A stretch of 35,105 nucleotides of DNA from an uncultured Erysipelotrichaceae bacterium. GTDB lineage: Bacteria > Bacillota_I > Bacilli_A > Erysipelotrichales > Erysipelotrichaceae. Shown here in pieces: positions 1-7,482 of this stretch. The position numbers and the translations under genes are program-made. How positions within the stretch are numbered: position 1 is the stretch's first letter; the number at the start of each line of letters is the position of its first letter. Under the pieces are notes generated by a model, which had not been told where the DNA came from, searched no databases, and saw only the letters and a program-made list of their open reading frames with translations. The stretch is from the NCBI GenBank assembly GCA_902766435.1, contig CACXDM010000114.1, forward strand, positions 1-35,105, given 5' to 3'.

Positions 1-49
1 GCGATAACAAGATCTACTCATTTTTGTGATTTCCCGGTTCGAAACAAAA

Positions 50-111
50 GCGCCAACCTGTATTTTTAGGTTGACGCCATTGGCTGTTTTGTAAAAAAAC
101 AGCTTTTTTTT
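50..111 (+). terminator. Tandem hairpins ending in a Rho-independent terminator
   Basis: Two stem-loops lie back to back. The first pairs 50-59 with 68-77 (ten positions, one C/A mismatch) and has no U-tract behind it. The second pairs GCTGTTTT (83-90) with AAAACAGC (96-103) and is followed at once by eight T (104-111), a classical intrinsic terminator. It probably ends a gene lying before the window. Nothing else is recognised in positions 1-174 apart from the ssb ribosome binding site at about 162-169. Confidence 0.75.
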
Positions 112-174
112 GCGGAACCTGCATTTTTTTGACTAAAGAATAATCAGAAAGGCCAATAAGGCAGGAGGTAAGAT

Positions 175-543
175 ATGCAGGACTATAACCATGTTGAAAT
201 CAGAGGAACGATCGCTTCCGAACCGACATTCAGAGACACCAGAAACAACTCACGCATGGCGGGATTTACCGTAGTGGTAAAAAGAAAGGCACCAAGCAGC
301 GCAAAGGACTATCTTGATGTCATTGCCTGGGGCGATACGGCTTCCGCCATGGAGGGTATGTTCTTTCAGGGTGACCCGGTGGAACTGAGCGGATACGTCA
401 GAAAGCAGTTCTACGTCGATGACAAGGGTGAAAGAAAGAACAGATGTCAGATCATTGCCGAACGGGTTTTCCGCCCGGCTGAAGACATCGGTTCGGTACC
501 GCCGGATATTGTGTCCGGACAGTTTGGGGAGGCCGCCGTATGA
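175..543 (+). CDS. ssb: Single-stranded DNA-binding protein, short form
   Basis: A 122-residue OB-fold protein. The N-terminus MQDYNHVEIRGTIASEPTFR, the strand FTVVVKRK and the run YLDVIAWGDTA match the bacterial SSB family, which binds and protects ssDNA during replication, repair and recombination. A strong GGCAGGAGG lies about six bases before the ATG. The protein ends soon after the OB fold (QFGEAAV) and lacks both the flexible linker and the acidic DDxIPF-like tip that recruits partner proteins. In this it resembles short SSBs such as Bacillus SsbB, which serves competence; comF genes lie about 13 kb downstream. Its stop overlaps the start of the next gene (ATGA), so the two are probably co-translated. 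The SSB assignment is firm; a competence role is inference. Confidence 0.88.
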   Translation: MQDYNHVEIRGTIASEPTFRDTRNNSRMAGFTVVVKRKAPSSAKDYLDVIAWGDTASAMEGMFFQGDPVELSGYVRKQFYVDDKGERKNRCQIIAERVFRPAEDIGSVPPDIVSGQFGEAAV

Positions 544-3500
544 GGCGCCTCCTTTTTGCCCTGATCCCGGTACTGATGACGGTTACACCTGTCGGAGCCG
601 CAAAGGCAGACAGCATCAAGGTCATTCTGAAAGGACCTGAAGAGGAGACCGCCGTGTCTGCTTCCTTTGCGGTGTTTCAGGACAGTGCCTGTAAGAAACC
701 GGTGAAGGAAAATGACAGGGATATGGTTGTCACGGTTAATGAAGACGGTTTTATTCCGGATGACCTGGATGAAAATCTTTATCTGCGGGAAGCTTCCGCG
801 CCGGCGGGATACTATCTTTCCAGGGAGACCTTTTCCGTAAAGGAGGCGGAAAAAGAAGGAATCACGGTAAACCACAGTCCGATTCTGTATGTGATCTCGG
901 CGGAAGAACCGTATCCGGCAAAATACATTTATGACGAAAACGGGGAACCGGCAGATGACGATCACCTTACTGCCGGCAGAAAGTATTATGTATCGGCGGA
1001 CAGCCGCAGTGAGTGGAACTGCTATCCGGCTTCAGAGATGAATATACCGCTGTATGATGAGGGAATCGTGGAGGCGGAACTGACGGAAGGTTCATACGGG
1101 AATATTCTCATGAAAGAGGGTCAGGGTTCCTATGCGGTATATACCGACAGTGACTGCCGTGAAAGAGCCCGTGATATACATGGTGTACCGGCATCCGTTT
1201 CACCTTCACAGCCCGCTTCTGTTTCCGGCGGCGTGTATTATCTGAAGCAGGAAGAGGGGGAATGGTTTTTTCCGGATGAAGCAGTTCATGAAATCAATGC
1301 CGCGGAAAAGACGGATAATCTGTTTCAGCCGGAACAGAAATCAAGGTCATTAACCGTCAGTGCCGTTGATCAGAACGGTAATCCTGCCGCAGGTGAGATG
1401 AAGTGCATTGTGACTGACGAAGAAGGCAGTGAATCGGAATATGCCGTAACCTCAGGCAAAGGGACAATTCCCCTGTACCGGCCGGGTACTCTTTCACTGC
1501 GGATGGAAGATCTGCCTGCCGGATATTGCGGGAGCACTGCTGCAGAGTATACCGCAGTGAAGGAAGAAGGGCAGGAAGCGCATGTCAGCATCACTCTGCA
1601 GGCGTTTGATCTGCGTATTCAGGTATATGACGAACAGCTGGAAAAGACCGTTCCCGGAGTGTCCTTCACTCTGTCTGACAGTCAGGGAAAAGAAACAGCT
1701 TCGTGGAAGTCCTCAGATGATGCGGCAGGGGATATTCCGGCAAAAGAAGGGAAAAAGGCAGTGTTCCGTCCGGGTGAAACACTCTCTCTTCACTGCAGCG
1801 GTGAAGCGGATCATTACTTCATTCCGGCAGAAACGGAGATTGTGATTCCTGAGGAAATTGAAGGCGGTGCCGTGAAAGTCGTCATACCCGCCCGCAGGTA
1901 TATTACGGCCGGCATCCGTATGGTGGATGAAAGGGGAGAAGAGGCTTACGGCGCCAGGGCAGCGTTTTACACCGACAGCGGTTGTACTGAGCAGGCAGCG
2001 GATATTTACGGAAATGCGGCAGAAGCGGCGGAGGGCGAAAGCACGGATCTTTGGCCGGGCACCTACTATATCCGTCAGACGGAAAACGCGGAAGGGTGTT
2101 ACAGAAATGAAGAAGTCAGTGAAGTCTGGCTGAATGAAAGCAGTATCTGTACGCTGCAGTGCCGCCGTGTCGGTATCGACTTTGTTCTGACGGATGCCTG
2201 TACCGGTGAATCTCTTTCCGGCGGACTTCTGTCGGTGAGCGGGGAGGACGGGAATGTATTGGGAGAAGTCGATCTGTCCGTTTCCGCGCGTACTGACTTT
2301 ATGCTCGAGCCGGATACGGACTATACCGTCAGTGTCATACAGCCTCCGGCATATCATCTTGCGTGTGAGGATATTTCCGTTCATACCGGTGCAGATGAGG
2401 ATGTTGTGGCAGAGATGAAGTTTATCCCGTATGTCTCACTGAGCGCTGAGGCAAAGGACAGTTCGGGTGAAGCGCTGAAGGGAGGGAAATATTCTCTGTA
2501 TACTGATCCGGAATGTCTTCAGAAGGCAAAGTCCGTCTATGGTGAGGAAGTCTCCGGCGTCGGCGGGCTGCAGGCTGATCTTGCGCCGGGCATGTATTAT
2601 CTGAAGGAGGAAACGCCGCCGGATTACTGCTGGCCGCAGACTGAACCGATGGTGATTGAACTGATGGCCGGAAGCGGACAGGCATACGCGGATATCGTCA
2701 GTGAAAGAGCATCGGTAATACTGCAGTGTATCGATTCGGCTGACGGTCATCCGCTTTCCGGCACGGTTATTGAGATCACTTCGGATAACGGCTCTGGCAG
2801 TTTTGAGACGGAAGTGGATGAGGAAGGAACGGTTCTGTACTGTTCTGAGGAAGGACTGAAAACCGGAGATACTTACCGTCTGAAAGTGACAAAACCCGCA
2901 TACATGCATACGGCAGAGGAAGAAGTGACGTTTACCGTACCGGCCGAAAGACCGCAGGAAACGGAAACCGTGACGGTCACGGAAGAGCCCTATGCGGCAG
3001 TACTTGTGCAGAAAAAAGGAGGTGTTTCCGCACTGTCGGATATCCGGCTTGAGGTATTTGCGGATTCCTCGTGTTCAAGGAAGGCATCGGATATCAGCGG
3101 CAATGAAGCAGGTGGGGTAACGGATCAGAACGGGGAAGTACTCTGGTATCTGAAAGCAGGTGATTACTGGCTGAAGGAAGAAGAGGGACTGACCCACTGG
3201 TACCGGGCAGACGAACCGCTTCAGTTTACGGTAAAACCGCTCAGTGAGCCTTCGGTCAGAATCATCAGCGAATCACAGGAGGCATCCTTCTGTATTTCGG
3301 TCAGTGATCCGGAAGGGAACTGTCTGAGCGGGGCGGAAGTGGAGGTCTATGATGATAATGAGGATCTGGTCGCAAGCTTTGTCAGTACAGAAGAACCGCA
3401 TCTTCTCCATGAAAAAGCGCTTAAGCCCTCCGGGGTATATACCGTCCATCAGAAAAAAGCAGCTGAAGGTTATGAAAGGAACAGTACGGACATTGAATTC

Positions 3501-3683
3501 GTGATGCCGGAAACCGCGCCGGTGCAGACACCGGTGCTGACAATCCGCAATGAACGGCTGCGGGCATCGAAAAGCGGCCGCTCCCCGGGCGGAAAAGACC
3601 GCATGCCGTTATGGCCGTTGATCACGGGATTCCTGCTTTGTATACCGCTTGTATATCTGCTGTACAGAAGACTCCGGGGATGA
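540..3683 (+). CDS. Large SpaA/Cna-B-repeat surface protein, membrane anchored
   Basis: A 1,047-residue secreted protein. Residues 1-24 form a signal peptide (MRRLLFALIPVLMTV, then VGAAKA). The body repeats a module of prealbumin-like SpaA/Cna-B type: a strand of the form Y/F-x-D-x-x-C followed by a DIYG/DIHG-like turn (near residues 42, 197, 472, 649 and 836), then a strand such as YYLKEETPPDY or LYLREASAPAGYY, the equivalent of the YxLxExxAPxGY signature of Gram-positive adhesins and pilins. The C-terminus has basic residues, a hydrophobic helix (about 1,020-1,041) and RRLRG, but no LPxTG sorting motif, so it is more likely a membrane-tethered stalk than a sortase substrate. GGGGAGG at about 526-532 supports the start, which overlaps the ssb stop. 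Ligand unknown. Confidence 0.8.
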   Translation: MRRLLFALIPVLMTVTPVGAAKADSIKVILKGPEEETAVSASFAVFQDSACKKPVKENDRDMVVTVNEDGFIPDDLDENLYLREASAPAGYYLSRETFSVKEAEKEGITVNHSPILYVISAEEPYPAKYIYDENGEPADDDHLTAGRKYYVSADSRSEWNCYPASEMNIPLYDEGIVEAELTEGSYGNILMKEGQGSYAVYTDSDCRERARDIHGVPASVSPSQPASVSGGVYYLKQEEGEWFFPDEAVHEINAAEKTDNLFQPEQKSRSLTVSAVDQNGNPAAGEMKCIVTDEEGSESEYAVTSGKGTIPLYRPGTLSLRMEDLPAGYCGSTAAEYTAVKEEGQEAHVSITLQAFDLRIQVYDEQLEKTVPGVSFTLSDSQGKETASWKSSDDAAGDIPAKEGKKAVFRPGETLSLHCSGEADHYFIPAETEIVIPEEIEGGAVKVVIPARRYITAGIRMVDERGEEAYGARAAFYTDSGCTEQAADIYGNAAEAAEGESTDLWPGTYYIRQTENAEGCYRNEEVSEVWLNESSICTLQCRRVGIDFVLTDACTGESLSGGLLSVSGEDGNVLGEVDLSVSARTDFMLEPDTDYTVSVIQPPAYHLACEDISVHTGADEDVVAEMKFIPYVSLSAEAKDSSGEALKGGKYSLYTDPECLQKAKSVYGEEVSGVGGLQADLAPGMYYLKEETPPDYCWPQTEPMVIELMAGSGQAYADIVSERASVILQCIDSADGHPLSGTVIEITSDNGSGSFETEVDEEGTVLYCSEEGLKTGDTYRLKVTKPAYMHTAEEEVTFTVPAERPQETETVTVTEEPYAAVLVQKKGGVSALSDIRLEVFADSSCSRKASDISGNEAGGVTDQNGEVLWYLKAGDYWLKEEEGLTHWYRADEPLQFTVKPLSEPSVRIISESQEASFCISVSDPEGNCLSGAEVEVYDDNEDLVASFVSTEEPHLLHEKALKPSGVYTVHQKKAAEGYERNSTDIEFVMPETAPVQTPVLTIRNERLRASKSGRSPGGKDRMPLWPLITGFLLCIPLVYLLYRRLRG

Positions 3684-3694
3684 CGCTGTTTTTC

Positions 3695-3722
3695 TTGCAA
3701 AAGAGGAATTTTCTTCTATAAT
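3695..3722 (+). promoter_or_regulatory. Promoter of the pheST T-box transcript
   Basis: TTGCAA (3695-3700) and a perfect TATAAT (3717-3722) are separated by 16 bases. The expected transcription start near 3729-3730 falls just before stem I of the T-box leader. Confidence 0.75.
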
Positions 3723-3729
3723 TGGTAAC

Positions 3730-3957
3730 TGTTAAAGCGTTTACGAAAAGACCAGTACCCGGCAGAGCGGTTCAGAAGAGAGGAAGCATCAAGGTGAAAG
3801 GCTTCCGTTCAGGCGGCCGGCGAATTCACTTTTCCAGTTAGGCCAATCCCCTACGGCAGACTCCCGTTACGAGTGAATTAAGGTGCGTATCTGCGGATAC
3901 GAATCAGGATGGTACCGCGTGATTACTGCGTTCCTGTGAATCAGGAACGTTTTTTTT
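3730..3957 (+). promoter_or_regulatory. T-box riboswitch (tRNA-Phe specific) for pheST
   Basis: The hallmark T-box sequence AGGATGGTACCGCG is at 3906-3919. In stem I the AGTA of the specifier-loop motif is at 3754-3757 and its partner GAA is at 3822-3824, directly followed by the specifier triplet TTC (3825-3827), a Phe codon. Flanking helices support this: GAAAAG (3745-3750) with CTTTTC (3829-3834), and CCGGC (3759-3763) with GCCGG (3816-3820). The terminator pairs CGTTCCTG (3929-3936) with CAGGAACG (3942-3949) before eight T. In the alternative antiterminator, AGGA and CGC of the T-box can pair with TCCT and GCG of the terminator's 5' side. Uncharged tRNA-Phe should therefore permit read-through into pheS. 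Confidence 0.95.
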
Positions 3958-3970
3958 CGGAGGAAACAAG

Positions 3971-5005
3971 ATGGATAAGATCAAAGAAGTTCAGGAAGAG
4001 GCGCTGCGCGCGATTCAGGAAGCGTCCGATCTCGATGCTCTGCTGCAGGTAAGAATCCGTTATCTCGGCAAGAAGGGCAGCATTCAGGCACTGATGGGCG
4101 AAATGAAGTCACTGCCGAAAGAGGAAAAACCGGCGTTCGGTCAGAAGGTCAATACCTGCAAGCAGGAAGTGACTGCCGCGCTTGAGGAAAGACAGAAGGA
4201 ACTGCAGAAGAAAGCAGTTGCCGAAAGACTCGAAAAAGAGAAGATCGACATCACCCTTTCCGGTGACAGACTCACTCTCGGCACAACACATCCGCTGATT
4301 ATGATTCAGCAGGAAATCGAAGATCTGTTCCTGGGCATGGGATACAAGATTGCCGAGGGTCCGGAAGTCGAACAGGATTTCTATAACTTTGAGCTGGCAA
4401 ATATCCCGAAGGATCATCCGGCAAGGGATATGCAGGATACATTCTATATCGATCCCAATACACTGCTGCGTACACATACGACTGCGATGCAGATGAGAGA
4501 GCTTGAAAAGGCAAAGGGTGAAACACCGATCAAGCTGATCTGTCCCGGCAAGGTTTACCGCCGCGATGACGATGATGCGACGCATTCCCATCAGTTCATG
4601 CAGTGTGAGGGTCTTGTTGTGGGAGAACACATCACGCTTGCGGACCTGAAGGGCACACTGGAATTCATGGCCAACAGGATGTTCGGCGAAGGCAGAAAGA
4701 TCCGTTTCCGTCCTTCATACTTCCCGTTTACGGAACCTTCCGTTGAAGTGGATGTCTCCTGTCCCTTCTGCAACGGCAAAGGCTGTTCCGTATGCAAGGG
4801 CTCAGGCTGGATCGAGATTCTCGGTGCCGGCATGGTTCACCCGCATGTACTGGAGATGAACGGATTCGATTCCGAAAAGTGTTCCGGTTTTGCGTTCGGT
4901 GTCGGTCTTGAAAGAGTGGCTATGCTGAAATACGGTATCGATGATATCCGGAATTTCTATATCAATGACGTTCGATTCCTGAAGATGTTCGATCGTTTTG
5001 ACTGA
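3971..5005 (+). CDS. pheS: Phenylalanyl-tRNA synthetase alpha subunit
   Basis: A 344-residue protein of normal length for bacterial PheS, the catalytic subunit of the (alpha-beta)2 enzyme that charges tRNA-Phe. An N-terminal coiled coil (about 1-85, IRYLGKKGS) contacts tRNA. The class II aminoacylation core follows: motif 1 around [19 protein letters not shown], motif 2 around [20 protein letters not shown], and motif 3 around [37 protein letters not shown] segment, common in Firmicute PheS, sits before motif 3. GGAGG lies eight bases before the ATG. It lies directly behind the Phe T-box and 13 bases ahead of pheT. Confidence 0.97.
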   Translation: MDKIKEVQEEALRAIQEASDLDALLQVRIRYLGKKGSIQALMGEMKSLPKEEKPAFGQKVNTCKQEVTAALEERQKELQKKAVAERLEKEKIDITLSGDRLTLGTTHPLIMIQQEIEDLFLGMGYKIAEGPEVEQDFYNFELANIPKDHPARDMQDTFYIDPNTLLRTHTTAMQMRELEKAKGETPIKLICPGKVYRRDDDDATHSHQFMQCEGLVVGEHITLADLKGTLEFMANRMFGEGRKIRFRPSYFPFTEPSVEVDVSCPFCNGKGCSVCKGSGWIEILGAGMVHPHVLEMNGFDSEKCSGFAFGVGLERVAMLKYGIDDIRNFYINDVRFLKMFDRFD

Positions 5006-5018
5006 GGAGGAACTGAAG

Positions 5019-7418
5019 ATGAAACTGAGTTATAAATGGCTGAGTGAATATGTGGACATGAACGGCATCACACCGCAGGAACTCGCGGATAAGATGACGA
5101 CGGCCGGTCTTGAAGTCGAAGGGATTGAGCCGATGGCACAGGGAACGAATCTTGTGATCGGTGAAGTCATGGAATGCTGGAATCATCCTGACAGTGACCA
5201 CCTGCATGTCACAAAGACAAGAATCGGGGATAAACCTGAAGATGTGTATCAGATCGTCTGCGGCGCCCCTAACTGCCGTAAGGGACTGAAGGTTATTGTG
5301 GCTCTTCCGGGAGCTGAACTGCCCGGGGGAACGATCGGCAATAAGCCCGTCAGAGGACAGGACAGCAGCGGGATGCTCTGCGCGCTGTTCGAACTCGGCG
5401 TTGATAAGAAGGTGCTGAGCGAAGCGCAGCTGGCCGGTATTGAAGAACTTCCGGCTGATGCGCCGGTCGGTGAAAGGGATGTATTCGGCTATCTCGGACT
5501 CGACGATACGATTCTTGATGTATCCCTTACACCCAACAGAGCGGACTGTTCCGCCATGTGGAACATGGCCAAGGAAGTCGGCGCGATTCTGCACCGTGAA
5601 GTGAAATGGCCTGACTGCATGGACCGCATCAATGACGGAACAGAAGGAACATTCAAAGTCGCTTCCGAAACGGAAAAGTGTCCTGCGTTCACCGGCAAGG
5701 TTGTCGGTCATGTGAAGGTCGGTCCTTCACCGAAATGGATGAAGGATTACCTGCAGGCTGCCGGCATGAACAGCATCAACAACGTCGTTGATATATCCAA
5801 CTTCGTCATGCTGGAAACGGGTCAGCCTCTGCATTTCTATAACCTGGCAAAGCTGCCGGCACATGAGATTACGGTCAGAGATGACATTGAAATGAAGATG
5901 ACTGCCCTTGACGGTGTTGAATTCGATATCAAAAAGGGTGACATCGTCATCACGACAGGCGGAGAACCTACCGGTATCGCCGGAATCATGGGCGGTGAAG
6001 AATCCATGATTGATGAAAACACGGAAGCGATCTTCATCGAAGCCGCAAACTTCGATTATGCCTCCGTTCGCCGTACTTCCATCAGACTGAATCTTCTGAC
6101 GGAAGCAGCCCAGAGATTTGCCAAGGGTGTTGAGCCGATGGCAATGGAAAAGGCAGTTGCGAGATCAGTGGAACTGCTTGAAAAGTACGCGGATGCCTCC
6201 GGTTTTGAAAAGACCGTCTTCTGCGGCGCAAAGAACACTGAGGAAAGAATCGTTAAGGAAACGCTGACCCACTGCAATGATCTGCTGGGAACACAGTTCA
6301 CAATGGATCAGGTTGCGGAAACACTGAAGTGGCTTGATTTCAGACCGGAGATCAGCGGTGATGAGATCACATGTCATATTCCCACATACCGTACGGACAT
6401 TGAGCGTCCGGCTGATATTGACGAAGAAGTCATCCGTCTGATCGGTTTCGACACACTGCCCAGCACGCTTCCGTATATGTCGGCAACGGTCGGCAGAATG
6501 TCCGCTGCGCAGAATCTCAGACGTGTCACAAGAGATGTCATGATGTCCTTCGGACTCAATGAGATCGTTACCTATACACTGGTGTCACAGGAATATATTG
6601 ACAATGCATTCCTGCCGCTGGAGAATCCGATCGCGCTGGCCATGCCGATGAGTGAAGCGAGGAAATACATCCGCAGCAGTCTGATCAACTCTGTTCTGGA
6701 ATGTGTTCAGTACAATGAAGCGCATCAGAATACGGACAACTGCTTCTATGAGATCTCCAAGGTTTACGGCAAAGACAGGGAAGAAGAAAGACTGGCAGTC
6801 GTACTGGCGGGCAGTCTGATGAAAGACCGTCTGCACGGCATTGACACAAAGGGTGATTTCTATGCCATGAAGGGCATTCTCAACGCATTGCTTGATCGGT
6901 TCGGACTGGGCGGAACGAGGGTTCACATCAATGAGAACAAGATCGACACCGTTCACTTCCATCCTTACAGAAGTGCCGAGATCTTCCTCGGAAACCAGCG
7001 TCTCGGTGTCTTCGGCGAACTGCATCCGGATTATGCGGAACGCTTTGATCTGAAGCGCACCGTCTACGCGGAAATCAATCTGGATCTGCTGCTGTCCGCA
7101 AAGGCATCCCATGTGAAGTTCACCGCGCTTGACCGTTATCCGGCAGTCTCACGTGACATCGCGATTGTGGTTGAGCGTGAAACTCCCGCGCAGAAGATTC
7201 TTGATGTTATCCGCCGGGCAGGAAAGAAGCTTGTCAGAAACATGGAAGTCTTCGATATCTATGAAGGCGAGCATATCGGCGAAGGAAAGAAATCCGTCGC
7301 ATTAAGCATCACATATCAGGCACCTGATCATACGCTGAAGGATGATGAGATCACCTCGGCTCATGAGGCAATCCTGAATGAACTGAAGAAGCAGCTGAAC
7401 GCTGAACTCAGAGGTTAA
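5019..7418 (+). CDS. pheT: Phenylalanyl-tRNA synthetase beta subunit
   Basis: A 799-residue PheT. The frame is open further upstream, but MKLSYKWLSEYVDMN is the family N-terminus and GAGGAGG (5004-5010) lies eight bases before this ATG, overlapping the pheS stop. Domains in order: the EMAP/OB tRNA-binding domain (about 40-150), the B3/B4 editing domain (about 210-390, including the family GIAGIMGG motif), B5 (about 400-475), the catalytic-like core (about 480-680), and the C-terminal anticodon-binding FDX-ACB domain (about 705-799, FTALDRYPAVSRDIAIVV). It pairs with PheS. An intrinsic terminator follows within a few bases. Confidence 0.97.
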   Translation: MKLSYKWLSEYVDMNGITPQELADKMTTAGLEVEGIEPMAQGTNLVIGEVMECWNHPDSDHLHVTKTRIGDKPEDVYQIVCGAPNCRKGLKVIVALPGAELPGGTIGNKPVRGQDSSGMLCALFELGVDKKVLSEAQLAGIEELPADAPVGERDVFGYLGLDDTILDVSLTPNRADCSAMWNMAKEVGAILHREVKWPDCMDRINDGTEGTFKVASETEKCPAFTGKVVGHVKVGPSPKWMKDYLQAAGMNSINNVVDISNFVMLETGQPLHFYNLAKLPAHEITVRDDIEMKMTALDGVEFDIKKGDIVITTGGEPTGIAGIMGGEESMIDENTEAIFIEAANFDYASVRRTSIRLNLLTEAAQRFAKGVEPMAMEKAVARSVELLEKYADASGFEKTVFCGAKNTEERIVKETLTHCNDLLGTQFTMDQVAETLKWLDFRPEISGDEITCHIPTYRTDIERPADIDEEVIRLIGFDTLPSTLPYMSATVGRMSAAQNLRRVTRDVMMSFGLNEIVTYTLVSQEYIDNAFLPLENPIALAMPMSEARKYIRSSLINSVLECVQYNEAHQNTDNCFYEISKVYGKDREEERLAVVLAGSLMKDRLHGIDTKGDFYAMKGILNALLDRFGLGGTRVHINENKIDTVHFHPYRSAEIFLGNQRLGVFGELHPDYAERFDLKRTVYAEINLDLLLSAKASHVKFTALDRYPAVSRDIAIVVERETPAQKILDVIRRAGKKLVRNMEVFDIYEGEHIGEGKKSVALSITYQAPDHTLKDDEITSAHEAILNELKKQLNAELRG

Positions 7419-7423
7419 TGATG

Positions 7424-7450
7424 ACCGGCATCCGTGTATGCCGGTTTTTT
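7424..7450 (+). terminator. Rho-independent terminator of pheST
   Basis: ACCGGCAT (7424-7431) pairs perfectly with ATGCCGGT (7438-7445) around a six-base loop and runs into six T. It lies 5 bases after the pheT stop and separates pheST from the next operon. Confidence 0.9.
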
Positions 7451-7467
7451 CCTGCCCGCTGTTCGGA

Positions 7468-7473
7468 TATAAT
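7468..7473 (+). promoter_or_regulatory. Candidate -10 box for a leaderless GTPase-NYN mRNA
   Basis: A perfect TATAAT lies nine bases before the ATG at 7483. The predicted transcription start (6-8 bases past the -10) therefore falls 1-3 bases before the ATG or on it. No Shine-Dalgarno is present between 7450 and 7482. No convincing -35 is seen at the expected spacing, where the terminator T-run lies. Confidence 0.5.
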
Positions 7474-7482
7474 ATTCATTGT

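Noticed and set aside
1..48. Possible tRNA remnant (GGTTCGAAAC resembles a T-loop)
   Set aside because: The flanking bases do not form a T-stem, and no acceptor or anticodon arm is present.
447..965. Long antisense open frames opposite pheS, secA, the surface protein and others
   Set aside because: They lie fully opposite well-supported genes, lack ribosome binding sites and show no family resemblance.
7438..7482. 15-codon extension of the GTPase frame
   Set aside because: It begins inside the pheT terminator; the family P-loop region requires the start at MKKTVIG.
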